This document shows, piece after piece, positions 56,206 to 64,000 of a DNA stretch of 64,000 nucleotides (position 1 is its first letter; each line of letters opens with the position of its first letter). The notes under the pieces are model-generated. The model made no database searches. It worked only from the letters and a program-made list of their open reading frames with translations, and was not told the DNA's origin. The stretch is taken from the NCBI GenBank assembly GCA_015075745.1, contig JABTTW010000001.1, positions 248,001 through 312,000 on the forward strand, given 5' to 3'. The position numbers were made by a program, and so were the translations under genes. The DNA is from Planctomycetia bacterium (GTDB taxonomy: Bacteria; Planctomycetota; Phycisphaerae; UBA1845; UTPLA1).

Positions 56206-56979
56206 TTATTCTGGTTGAGTAGAGCTCGTCTTTATCGTGATGACAGTTCCGGCAGCCGAGTCGGACTTTTGCAGCACGGGCTCTTTCGACTTACCCGGTG
56301 CTTTTCTGCGAAGCCACTCGCCGAGCGGAATTGATTTGCCATCCGCAAGTCTGACGGCGTAATCTTCGCCGGAGGCCATCGACTTGGATGCGATATTGTC
56401 TATGAACTCATCGACGGTCGGGTTAGCTTCCCCAAGATAGCCCAGCTTCTGACGGAGCAGGGCCGCCATGTCTCGGCCGGCGAGTTCCTGATCGTTTCTG
56501 ACGAAGATTGACTCGCTGGATTCGAGCGTCCGGAGAAGTCGTTCTATCGCGACTCGATCGAAGTCCTCCCTCCGCATGATCGACAAGGTAGCATAGTCCT
56601 CGCCCATGAGGAGATTCACCAAACGATCGAGCGAAATGACGAACTCACCCTGGCCGATCTTTGTGGTGATAAAATCGCCCTCTTTCATCTCCTCGCGATC
56701 GATCAGCGGATTCCCCGAGCGGTCGAGGACCGACACCAGGACGAACCCACCCGTGATGTCGCCCAAGTGAAAGCTGAGCGAACCATCTGACGCGGCGATC
56801 TTCCTCGTTTCGCGCTGATACACCGTCTGCGTCACAACATCGCGTGGGCCGATGTCCAGCGACACGGCTACCTGCCTGGAAGCGGCACATCGGAGATTCA
56901 ACCCGCACGAGGCAAGTACTAGGAGCATGAGAAGAAGGCGGCAACATTGCGACGGACGATCCGAATTAGAGGAATGCAT
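56206..56979 (-). CDS. DUF5329-domain lipoprotein
   Basis: This 257-residue protein has a hydrophobic start with a lipobox-like LLVLASC. After an unmatched middle region, the C-terminal part (FVRNDQELAGRDMAALLRQK, DEFIDNIASKSMASGEDYAV, RLADGKSIPLGEWLR) matches the DUF5329/YfeK family. I chose ATG 56979 because the codon at 57009 is TTG without a ribosome site. Function unknown. Confidence 0.75.
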   Translation of the reverse strand: MHSSNSDRPSQCCRLLLMLLVLASCGLNLRCAASRQVAVSLDIGPRDVVTQTVYQRETRKIAASDGSLSFHLGDITGGFVLVSVLDRSGNPLIDREEMKEGDFITTKIGQGEFVISLDRLVNLLMGEDYATLSIMRREDFDRVAIERLLRTLESSESIFVRNDQELAGRDMAALLRQKLGYLGEANPTVDEFIDNIASKSMASGEDYAVRLADGKSIPLGEWLRRKAPGKSKEPVLQKSDSAAGTVITIKTSSTQPE

Positions 56980-57179
56980 AAAAAGATCTCTCGCTTTGGC
57001 CAAATGCAACCGGGCACTAAGGGGTTCACTCAGCTAGAACGGGAAACCTTGAGCGCATTCACCCCCCTTGGGAACTTGTCGTGAAACCTGAGGCCCTCGC
57101 ATTGGAAAGCCAATTCGTGCATGGTTTTCGCCGTTGAGAGATTCCTTTCCCGAACGCCCCACCGCGCGAATCCCCTCCC

Positions 57180-57284
57180 GCATCCGTCGGCCTGAAAGGC
57201 CAAACTTCAGTAGGCAGGGGCTCCGCCCCTGTTAACACACGCACGCCCATCCCCTCCGACCCCAACAGGGTCGAATTGTCTCAT
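57180..57284. repeat. 105-bp intergenic repeat, copy 1
   Basis: This matches 59290-59394 with few differences. It has three stem-loops: GGCC-TGAAA-GGCC, CAGGGGC-TCC-GCCCCTG, and GACCC-CAACA-GGGTC. The two copies flank two PEP-CTERM genes. Confidence 0.85.
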
Positions 57285-57980
57285 CTAGCAAACGCTAAAT
57301 CGCGCCCGCCTTCGGACGAGAACCAGCGATACGACGCCGACGAGCGCCGCGGTCTGCGGCTCGGGGATGGTGGATAGTTGGAAGGCGAAGCTGCCGTTAT
57401 TGAAGACCCAATTAGGGACGATTGGGTTTGAATTCGCCCGACCCGAAACAACTCCAGTGCCGTACTCCCATCGATAGGTGCTATCCACATCACCGAGCTG
57501 CACAATCTCAAGCCAGTACACCGTGCTCGATTGAAGGACGAACGAAGTGCCGAGGTTCGCCTCATATCTGAACTCGGGAGAGCCGCCGAAGATAAATCGG
57601 CCTGTGGCGGCGCGACTCGCATTTAAGAAGGATTCCTCGTAGAGAACCGCCGAGTCATCCGGCAACCCGTCGCTCGAACGCGGCGCGTAAAACCGGACGC
57701 GCATGTACTCATCGCCCGCGGGCGGATCGCTCGTTCCATCGAAGTTGCCGCCGTAGAAGCCCCACCAGGTAACCCGACGAATCTCAGCCGATTCGCTGAC
57801 CTGTACGTTGTCCGCCACGAGTTGCCATACCTCTGGAAAACCCATGACCTCGTAGAACGCGGTGTCCGATCCAATTCCCCCGCCCAGATTGGGCAACTGT
57901 TCAAAGACAATCCCCGCCGGGGTGGCCGAGGCGAGGGAAAGCCAGACCGGGCACGACCACCAGACGGCACGCTTCAACAT
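57285..57980 (-). CDS. PEP-CTERM-type exported protein
   Basis: This 231-residue protein has a signal peptide (MLKRAVWWSCPVWLSLASA), a beta-rich body with several Trp (VTWWGFYGGNFDG, YWLEIVQLGDVDSTYRWEYG) and the tail IPEPQTAALVGVVSLVLV plus Arg-rich end. GGAGG lies before ATG 57980. Its start overlaps the stop of the next PEP-CTERM gene (ATGTTGA), and both tails are nearly the same, indicating duplication of the tail. Confidence 0.85.
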   Translation of the reverse strand: MLKRAVWWSCPVWLSLASATPAGIVFEQLPNLGGGIGSDTAFYEVMGFPEVWQLVADNVQVSESAEIRRVTWWGFYGGNFDGTSDPPAGDEYMRVRFYAPRSSDGLPDDSAVLYEESFLNASRAATGRFIFGGSPEFRYEANLGTSFVLQSSTVYWLEIVQLGDVDSTYRWEYGTGVVSGRANSNPIVPNWVFNNGSFAFQLSTIPEPQTAALVGVVSLVLVRRRARFSVC

Positions 57981-59164
57981 GGCGACGACCTCCGCCAGCG
58001 ACGCCGCACGAAAACCAGCGAAACGACGCCGACGAGTGCCGCGCTCTGCGGCTCGGGGATCACCGCGATCCATGCCTCAGTCCGGCCTTCCGGGTTAAAC
58101 CCCCACCCAGCAATGGTTCGACCATCCGCCGAGATATCAACGGGCTCGTACAGTTGCCAGCCGGTCAAATCAGCGCCGAATTGGTTGATGAGGATTTCCC
58201 TCAGGTTTCGCATACCGCGAACTTCGTCCCACACAAACGCCTCTCCGCCGATTTCTGTTCGGCCCACTCCGACGATGACCGAACCGTCCGCCGAGACTGC
58301 CGTTGCAGCGCTGTACGAAGGCCCGCCCGGCAGGTCGCCCAGGGGCTGCATCCCCGATGGCTCGGTCCACCTGAATGCCACGTTGTCCTGTGGCCTTACT
58401 ACCTGCCCGACGATAGTGGACCCGTCGAAAGACACGCCGAGCGCGACGCTCTCAATGTACAAGGGATGAAGGCCGCCAAGTTTGACGATGCCCGCGTCAT
58501 TACTCCAGTAGAAGGCTTCGTAGCGTAAGGTCCCGAATCCCTGTTCTGTTCGGAGGAGTCTGCCAACCGCAACGCTCCCGTCACCCGATAGGCGAAGCGG
58601 CACACCCTCCGTGTAACCGGTTCCTGCGAGGCTCAAAACCTGAATTCCCTCGTCTTGTCTCCAGACAAATGGAAGCCCCGAGTCGAATGCGCTGGCGGTG
58701 TTCACAACGCCAACGACGGTCCGACCATCGTACGAAACATCCCATGCGGCGGAATTAAACGTCTCCGGCGTCAACTCGTGGAGCGCCATGAAGCCATCTT
58801 CGGCGGTCCATCGAAAACTCCAATCGTTGTTTTGGTCTCCGTACCCGCCGACGACGACCGATCCGTCGAAGGAAGTGCCGGTTGCAACGGTGTACGAATT
58901 GGCCGGGGGAGAGGGATTTAGCGCGTTTAGACCATCCACAGCCGTCCAACGATAAGCATGCCAATTCCCAGCATGGGCTGAGAAACCGACGACCGTGCTG
59001 CCGTCTCCGGAAATGCCGTATGCAATGCTGTAGGGCGTCGGATTTGGAAGTGCCCCCAATCCAAGAAACGACCCAGGCGGCAATTCCGCCCGAACGGTCG
59101 AAAGAGGATAGATCAATAAACAGGAAGAAAATATCGCAACGTGGAATGATACTCGCGGTAACAA
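57974..59164 (-). CDS. PEP-CTERM protein with HAF-type repeats
   Basis: This 396-residue protein carries about seven repeats of the type GDGSTVVGFS...A.RWTA.DG (extracellular HAF-type/propeller-like) and a sorting tail IPEPQSAALVGVVSLVFV plus an Arg-rich end. I prefer TTG 59164, preceded by GAGGAGG and giving a good signal peptide (VAIFSSCLLIYPLSTVRA). The frame extends to 59293 into the repeat without support. Confidence 0.8.
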   Translation of the reverse strand: MLPRVSFHVAIFSSCLLIYPLSTVRAELPPGSFLGLGALPNPTPYSIAYGISGDGSTVVGFSAHAGNWHAYRWTAVDGLNALNPSPPANSYTVATGTSFDGSVVVGGYGDQNNDWSFRWTAEDGFMALHELTPETFNSAAWDVSYDGRTVVGVVNTASAFDSGLPFVWRQDEGIQVLSLAGTGYTEGVPLRLSGDGSVAVGRLLRTEQGFGTLRYEAFYWSNDAGIVKLGGLHPLYIESVALGVSFDGSTIVGQVVRPQDNVAFRWTEPSGMQPLGDLPGGPSYSAATAVSADGSVIVGVGRTEIGGEAFVWDEVRGMRNLREILINQFGADLTGWQLYEPVDISADGRTIAGWGFNPEGRTEAWIAVIPEPQSAALVGVVSLVFVRRRWRRSSPC

Positions 59165-59289
59165 GGCAGCCTCCTCATGCCTCTCCGACCTTCGCCCACG
59201 TAGAATCCTAGGCCCCGGCCACGTGTCCGGCCGAATGGTGTCTACACCCCTTTCGCACGCACCACCATGAGTTTCTGGTTCCGCGTCCC

Positions 59290-59394
59290 GCATCCCTCGG
59301 CCTGAAAGGCCAAACTTCAGTAGGCAGGGGCATCGCCCCTGTTAACCAGCGCCCGCCCATCCCCTCCGACCCCATCGGGGTCGAATTGTCTCAT
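59290..59394. repeat. 105-bp intergenic repeat, copy 2
   Basis: This is the partner of 57180-57284, with the same three hairpins including GACCCC-ATC-GGGGTC, where compensating changes preserve pairing. This suggests a structured RNA or a mobile repeat. Confidence 0.85.
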
Positions 59395-59799
59395 CGAAAA
59401 AACGCCTCCATGCACGCCCCGCCGAGCTTCGTCGCCCTTCCAAGGCGCGCACAGGGAGCAAGTTTTGTTCCGTGGAGATCAACCCAGCCATGCCCCGCAA
59501 AGGTATCCATCGTGTCGCCTCAAGCCCCGGGCCTCAGGACTCAGGCCTTTCGCGCCTCGACGCCTCGAATTCTCGATTTTTCACCTTTTCCACCTGCCGC
59601 CCCAACACATGCCCGCCACAAGGGTTGGCACAATCCGCGAAGGCCTTGTGTCACCTTATGTCACCTTCGATTTTGCAGCACTTGCGCGCGAGCAGCGCGC
59701 TTGTATTCACCCTCGGCCCCCTGGCCCCTCAGCCCTTTGGCCCCTCTCTTCGCCTTATGTCACTTTCACTTCGAGCCGCTGGGAGAGCGACCTGCGGCC
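59395..59799. other. Gene-free stretch after the cta operon
   Basis: No gene is supported. It contains two imperfect CTTATGTCAC(C/T)TTC repeats near 59655 and 59755. Confidence 0.4.
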
Positions 59800-60225
59800 C
59801 TATCGCTGGGGATAGAAATGATAAAGCATGAAATAAACAATCACGCCGGTCACCGAGACGTACAGCCAGATCGGAAAGCCCCAGCGGACGACTTTTTTGT
59901 GCCGGTCGATCTGATTTTTCAGGGCCCGGTAAATCGCCAGACCGACGAAGACAGGCACCGTCGCCGCGAGCACGACGTGCGAGATGAGGATCGAAAAATA
60001 TGCCGCCCGCACAGCTCCCTCGCCGGTGAACTTCACGTGGCCCGCGAAGTAGTGATAGATCAGATACGAAACGAGAAACGCCGCCGAAACGGCCGTCGCC
60101 CCGAGCATGCACGCCTTGTGCGCGGCGATCCTCTTCCGGCGGATCATGAGGTAGCCGGCCACAATGAGGATCGTGCTCGTCGTGTTCAGCGCCGCGTTCA
60201 GGTGCGGCAGGTCGTTGACCGTCAC
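59800..60225 (-). CDS. DUF420 membrane protein
   Basis: This 141-residue protein has four or five helices (PHLNAALNTTSTILIVAGYL, CMLGATAVSAAFLVSYLIYH, YFSILISHVVLAATVPVFVG, LYVSVTGVIVYFMLYHFYP) with conserved His. DUF420 proteins accompany cytochrome oxidase assembly genes. GTG start at 60225, immediately after the SCO stop. Last gene of the cta operon. Confidence 0.88.
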   Translation of the reverse strand: MTVNDLPHLNAALNTTSTILIVAGYLMIRRKRIAAHKACMLGATAVSAAFLVSYLIYHYFAGHVKFTGEGAVRAAYFSILISHVVLAATVPVFVGLAIYRALKNQIDRHKKVVRWGFPIWLYVSVTGVIVYFMLYHFYPQR

Positions 60226-60226
60226 C

Positions 60227-60982
60227 CTAGTCGTCCCCCCGGCGAATCCGGCGGATGTCGGAGAGCAGTTTGCTCCGCGCCTCGGCGGGGAAGCCGCCCT
60301 CGGTGCCGGCCGTCTGCGGATCGATCTCCTCCGACTCGGTCATGGCGCTGTAATAGCCGCGGATGCGGCCCTCCTGATCCACCAGAACGAAGCGGGTGGA
60401 ATGGATGATCTGGTCGTCGCCCTGCTCCGGGTCCTGCACGGCGATCTTGAAGCCCTTGATCGCCAGGTCGCGAATGGCGCGCTTCTCGCCGGTGATAAAC
60501 AGCCATCGGCCGACCTCGGCCCCCAGGGCGTCGGCGTACTCCGTCAAACGCGCCGGCGTGTCGTTCTCAGGATCGACCGAAAAACTGACGCAGACCACAT
60601 CGTCCATCCGCTCCTTCTTGAGCAGGTCCTGGAACTGCTTCATGCGCATCGACATCACCGGACAGGGCCCGGCGCAGTGGGTGAAGATGAAGTCGGCCAC
60701 CCAAACGCGCCCGCGAAGGTCGGCCAGACTGATCGGCTTGCCGCTGCGCTCGGTCAGCGTGAAGTCCGGCAGCGTATTGAGGACGGGAATCGGCTCACGC
60801 TGCTTGGCGGCGATTTTGTGGAGCTTGTCGCGATCGGTCTGGAGAAACTTGAGCATCGCCAGCCCCCCCACCGACAGCAGCGAGAGCGCCATGAGAATCC
60901 AGAAGGTCGCGCCGGGCGCAGTGTGTCGCGTATCGGCGACGGCGTCGTCTGATTTTTCGACCGGTGTGGACTCGTTACTCAC
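60227..60982 (-). CDS. SCO1/SenC copper chaperone for cytochrome oxidase
   Basis: This 251-residue protein has an N-terminal membrane anchor (FWILMALSLLSVGGLAMLKF). A thioredoxin-fold domain follows with the Cu ligands CAGPC (FIFTHCAGPCPVMSM) and the distal His in QIIHSTRFVLVD. It delivers copper to the CuA site of oxidase. GTG 60982 overlaps the ABC permease stop (GTGA). Part of the cta operon. Confidence 0.92.
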   Translation of the reverse strand: MSNESTPVEKSDDAVADTRHTAPGATFWILMALSLLSVGGLAMLKFLQTDRDKLHKIAAKQREPIPVLNTLPDFTLTERSGKPISLADLRGRVWVADFIFTHCAGPCPVMSMRMKQFQDLLKKERMDDVVCVSFSVDPENDTPARLTEYADALGAEVGRWLFITGEKRAIRDLAIKGFKIAVQDPEQGDDQIIHSTRFVLVDQEGRIRGYYSAMTESEEIDPQTAGTEGGFPAEARSKLLSDIRRIRRGDD

Positions 60983-61800
60983 TGGAGGGCCTTTGCAGAT
61001 TCCTTGGTGACTGACGAGATCGCCAGGATGAATGTGAACGCGGCGAAGCCGATCGATACGGCCAGCGACATCATGAACGACGAGCCGGACGAAACGATCG
61101 GGCTCTCGTGATGGTAATACAGGCAATGACGAATCAGGTCCACCGCGTAGGTCATGGGGTTGCAGGTGATGATCGCCCGCAGCCAGCCCGCCGAACCGGC
61201 CGGCGGAAAGAACGCGCCGGAAAGGATCAACATGGGGAGGAGGACGAGGTTCATGATGGCGTGGAAACCCTGCGTCGATTCCATGCGCCACGCGATCCAG
61301 AAGCCAAGACTCGTGACGGCGAAGGCAATCAGTACCATCGCGGCGGTCGTGGCGACAAAGGAGACGACCGATAGCGAGATGCCTGCCGTCGGTGCGAGAA
61401 GCAGGAAGATGACCGCCTGCCCCACGGCCAGGGTCGTGGCGCCCATGATTTTGCCGAGGGCGATGGCCGAGCGCGAAACCGGCGCGACGAGGACGCCCTG
61501 GAGGAAGCCTTCCTTGCGATCGTCGATGAGCGAGATCATCGAGAAGATGGCGGTAAAAAGGAGAATCGCGGCGATGGCCCCGCCGAAGGAGAATTCGAGA
61601 TAGTCAACATTGGCCGCGTCTCCTGGCGCGCGAAGCGACTGTCGAAGACCGGCCCCCATCAGCAGCCAGAAGACCACCGGCGTCCCCAGCGCCCCGATGA
61701 TCCGGCTGCGCTGGCGAAGGAACCGAACCATCTCGCGCCGCCAGAGCGTCTGACAAGGGGCCCAAAGGCCGACCGGCTTCGGCGAAGAAAAGGAACTCAT
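60979..61800 (-). CDS. ABC-2 type transporter permease
   Basis: This 273-residue protein has six hydrophobic segments (LEFSFGGAIAAILLFTAIFS, IMNLVLLPMLILSGAFFPPA, MMSLAVSIGFAAFTFILAIS) and the ABC-2 pattern. It pairs with the overlapping ATPase gene. In oxidase operons such pairs are presumed to aid haem or oxidase maturation; the substrate is unknown. Confidence 0.88.
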   Translation of the reverse strand: MSSFSSPKPVGLWAPCQTLWRREMVRFLRQRSRIIGALGTPVVFWLLMGAGLRQSLRAPGDAANVDYLEFSFGGAIAAILLFTAIFSMISLIDDRKEGFLQGVLVAPVSRSAIALGKIMGATTLAVGQAVIFLLLAPTAGISLSVVSFVATTAAMVLIAFAVTSLGFWIAWRMESTQGFHAIMNLVLLPMLILSGAFFPPAGSAGWLRAIITCNPMTYAVDLIRHCLYYHHESPIVSSGSSFMMSLAVSIGFAAFTFILAISSVTKESAKALQ

Positions 61801-62747
61801 GCGGCCCCCCTGACGCCTTCGTCGGCGCGAATCTCAAACCGGTGGCCGGTCTCGTGCATGAAGACGTCTTCCAGCGTCGGCTTGCTAAGGGTAATGGCCG
61901 TGATCTTTTCGGAGTAGCGCTCCATGAGCCGCGTGACCAATGCCGGGCCGCCGGTCGTCTCAACTCGAATCGTCCCGTTCACCACGCGAGGGGCCAGTTC
62001 GAAGTCACGCTGCATGGCCGCGACTAGTTCGGCGGAGTTGTCGCACTCGATGGTGACACACTCTCCACCCACGCGGGCCTTCAGCTCCGTCGGCGTACCG
62101 ACGGCCACCAGCGCGCCGCGATCGAGAATCGCCAGACGGTCGCATTTGTCGGCTTCGTCCATGAAGTGCGTGGTGATGAGGATGCTGACATTCGTCTCGC
62201 GCCGCAGGTCCTGAAGTTGGTTCCATAATTCGCGCCGCGCGCCGGGGTCCAGGCCGGTGCTCGGTTCGTCGAGAATGAGCAGGTCAGGCTTGTGCAATAT
62301 GCCCTTGGCGATTTCGACGCGCCGCTTCATGCCGCCGGAAAGCGTCTTGACGAGGTCGCCGCCGCGGTCGGAAAGACCAACACGACCGAGCACGTCATCA
62401 ACCCGCTCGTGAAGCTCTCGACCCGACAGCCCGTAAAGGTGACCGGCATGGCGAAGGTTCTCCCGGCAGGTCAGATAGATATCGAGGCTGGGCGACTGAA
62501 ACACGACGCCGATATGCCGGCGGACCTCGGCGCGATCGGTGCGGATGTCGCTGCCGCAAATCGTCGCCGTGCCGGCAGATGGGGCGAGCAAAGTGGTGAG
62601 GATGCGAAAGAGCGTGGTCTTGCCGCCGCCGTTGGGGCCGAGCAGTCCGAAACACTCGCCGGCGCGAACTTCAAAGCTCACGGCGCTCAGCGCAGTGCGA
62701 CCGCCGTAGCGGTGAGTGAGCCCGGCGACTTGAACAACGTCGGTCAC
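61797..62747 (-). CDS. ABC transporter ATP-binding protein (DrrA/NatA type)
   Basis: This 316-residue ATPase has Walker A GPNGGGKTT, signature LSGGMKRRVEIAKG and Walker B LLILDEPSTGLDPGARRE. The C-terminal 90 residues are the DrrA-type extension. It overlaps the permease gene by ATGA. Part of the cta operon between ctaB and sco. Confidence 0.92.
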   Translation of the reverse strand: MTDVVQVAGLTHRYGGRTALSAVSFEVRAGECFGLLGPNGGGKTTLFRILTTLLAPSAGTATICGSDIRTDRAEVRRHIGVVFQSPSLDIYLTCRENLRHAGHLYGLSGRELHERVDDVLGRVGLSDRGGDLVKTLSGGMKRRVEIAKGILHKPDLLILDEPSTGLDPGARRELWNQLQDLRRETNVSILITTHFMDEADKCDRLAILDRGALVAVGTPTELKARVGGECVTIECDNSAELVAAMQRDFELAPRVVNGTIRVETTGGPALVTRLMERYSEKITAITLSKPTLEDVFMHETGHRFEIRADEGVRGAA

Positions 62748-62750
62748 GGC

Positions 62751-63692
62751 TTATCCGCTCAATCGATCGATCAGAAGGAGCGACAGCAGCGCGGGCAGAT
62801 AGATGACGGATGCGAGCAGCATGGCGCGGGCTGTCGCCCGACTGAGATTACGAAACATCGCAATCGCCACGGCCAAAAGTCCCAGGCCGAGAATAACGGC
62901 GCCGGTGATGTAGGTGATGTTGGTCGGGGCGACGAGGATCGGCGAAAGGCTGGCACCGATCAGAATGAGCGTGTAAATGACGGCCTGAAAGCGGGTCGAG
63001 CGGCCGGTGGGGTCGACGACGGAGAGCATTTTGTAACCGCCGAGGCGATAGTCCTCGCGATACATCCACGCGATGGCGAAAAAGTGCGGGAGCTGCCAGA
63101 AGAAAAGGATGGCGAAAAGAACCCAGGCGTCGGCACCCAGATTTCCCGCGGCGGCGGCATAGCCGATGAGCGGCGGCAGCGCCCCGGGTACTGCGCCCAC
63201 GATGGTGTTATGAACGGTTCTTCTCTTGAGCGGCGTATATGCGAACAGATACAGAACGATCGTCGCGACGGCCAAAGCGGTGGCCAGGACGGTTGTGGTC
63301 AGCGAAAGAATGACGACGCCAATGAGGCCCGATGCGGTGCCGAGGATCAAGGCTTCGCTCGGCGAGACGCGTCCGGCGGCAATGGGGCGATCCATGGTCC
63401 GCGGCATCAGGCGATCGAACTCGCGCTCCATGAGCTGGTTCAGCGTGTTCGCGGCGGCGGCGACAAAGAAGACGCCGACCAACGTGGCAACGACGGAGGA
63501 GATCGCGGCTCCTTGCGGCGCTCCGAGGCCGAAGCCGATCGCGGTCACGACGAGGACGAGCGACGAGATGCGAATCTTTGCCAGCTCGGCGACGTCGGCC
63601 AGACGCGGACGTGCGCCCCCGCGAGACCGTTCGGCGGCGACGACACCGGACGCGCCGGGCCCTGCATCCATTTGTTCCACGGGTCGATTCAT
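62751..63692 (-). CDS. ctaB: Protoheme IX farnesyltransferase (haem O synthase)
   Basis: This 313-residue UbiA-family protein has NTLNQLMEREFDRLMPRTMD and RPIAAGRVS, the Mg/diphosphate motif, a second DYRLGGYKM-type loop (YREDYRLGGYKMLSVVDPTG) and eight or nine helices. It farnesylates haem B to haem O for the oxidase. It overlaps ctaA by ATGA. Confidence 0.94.
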   Translation of the reverse strand: MNRPVEQMDAGPGASGVVAAERSRGGARPRLADVAELAKIRISSLVLVVTAIGFGLGAPQGAAISSVVATLVGVFFVAAAANTLNQLMEREFDRLMPRTMDRPIAAGRVSPSEALILGTASGLIGVVILSLTTTVLATALAVATIVLYLFAYTPLKRRTVHNTIVGAVPGALPPLIGYAAAAGNLGADAWVLFAILFFWQLPHFFAIAWMYREDYRLGGYKMLSVVDPTGRSTRFQAVIYTLILIGASLSPILVAPTNITYITGAVILGLGLLAVAIAMFRNLSRATARAMLLASVIYLPALLSLLLIDRLSG

Positions 63693-64000
63693 GAGGCGGC
63701 CCCCAGTGCCGCGGCGACGGGCATTGACTCACGCCGGACGAGGCCGACGTGTCGATAGGACTGCAACGTCATGAACCAGGCGGTCGCAAGCGTCGCGGCG
63801 CCGACGGCGACGTGCAGGGTCGCGGCGATGGCGAGCTTACCGGACAGGACGGTCCACGCGCCGAGGGCAAACTGAACCGCAACGAGCAGGAGAATCAGAA
63901 TGGCCGGTCGACGAAGCGCCGGTAATGCCGAATGACGACGGATGACGCAGCCGCAGGCGAAGGCCGCCGCGAAGGCAACCGTGATTGCACCTACGCGATG
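63689..64000 (-). CDS. ctaA: Haem A synthase, C-terminal part (cut by window edge)
   Basis: The last 103 residues of a CtaA-type protein are visible, starting HRVGAITVAFAAAF with the conserved haem-ligand His. QFALGAWTVLSGKLAIAAT and LHVAVGAATLATAWF follow, with another His. It hydroxylates and oxidises haem O to haem A. First visible gene of the cta operon; the start lies beyond the window. Confidence 0.88.
   Translation of the reverse strand, partial: HRVGAITVAFAAAFACGCVIRRHSALPALRRPAILILLLVAVQFALGAWTVLSGKLAIAATLHVAVGAATLATAWFMTLQSYRHVGLVRRESMPVAAALGAAS

Overview
The window looks like a chromosomal segment of a GC-rich Planctomycetota bacterium, probably a Phycisphaerae-type lineage (inferred from gene content, not from a search). 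Planctomycete hallmarks lie at both ends: a TIGR02999-like ECF sigma factor overlapping a Ser/Thr kinase, an exported protein with dockerin-like repeats, and several PEP-CTERM proteins. The right edge is a heme A / cytochrome oxidase assembly operon (ctaA, ctaB, ABC ATPase, ABC permease, SCO, DUF420).

Region 1 (1-6083) is housekeeping/envelope: TPR protein end, kinase plus sigma factor, dockerin-type protein, nucleotide-sugar dehydrogenase, BNR/Asp-box beta-propeller. Region 3 (54343-64000) resumes with a ThiS/MoaD-like protein, DUF1428, PEP-CTERM proteins, a DUF5329 lipoprotein and the cta operon.

Region 2 (about 6.1-54.3 kb) is different. It is a dense collection of stress, redox and dormancy genes: ClC channel with CBS domains, glutathione-independent formaldehyde dehydrogenase, Dps, secondary alcohol dehydrogenase, Cu P-type ATPase, site-2 protease, flavohaemoglobin with a divergent Rrf2 regulator, 2-oxoglutarate dehydrogenase E1, histidine kinase plus sigma54 activator, three universal stress proteins, glutamate dehydrogenase, ribosome hibernation factor, three DUF2934 proteins, two DUF488 proteins, hemerythrin, orphan NuoF and SdhB, rhodanese, Rnk, PAS and cupin proteins, an AlkA-DUF488-DUF2945 fusion, an HtrA-like protease, a TVP38-DUF547 fusion and ferredoxin-NADP reductase. 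The content resembles hypoxia/NO dormancy regulons such as mycobacterial DosR. Three near-perfect sigma54 -24/-12 promoters (upstream of adh, the gdh operon and the rhodanese) and a fourth weaker one (rnk) sit in the same region as the sigma54 activator, so I propose a sigma54-driven stress regulon carried on an island.

The island is scarred. An IS1380 element sits precisely in a DoxX-like gene and an IS256 element precisely in a cytochrome b561/molybdopterin oxidoreductase gene. In both cases, deleting the IS and one target duplication restores the reading frame. Other remnants are a deleted flavohaemoglobin copy, the C-terminal end of a second sigma54 activator, a truncated mercuric-reductase-like gene, a glucoamylase tail, a thioredoxin-like tail and two transposase fragments.

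All calls are from reading the sequence and family recall; no database search was run.
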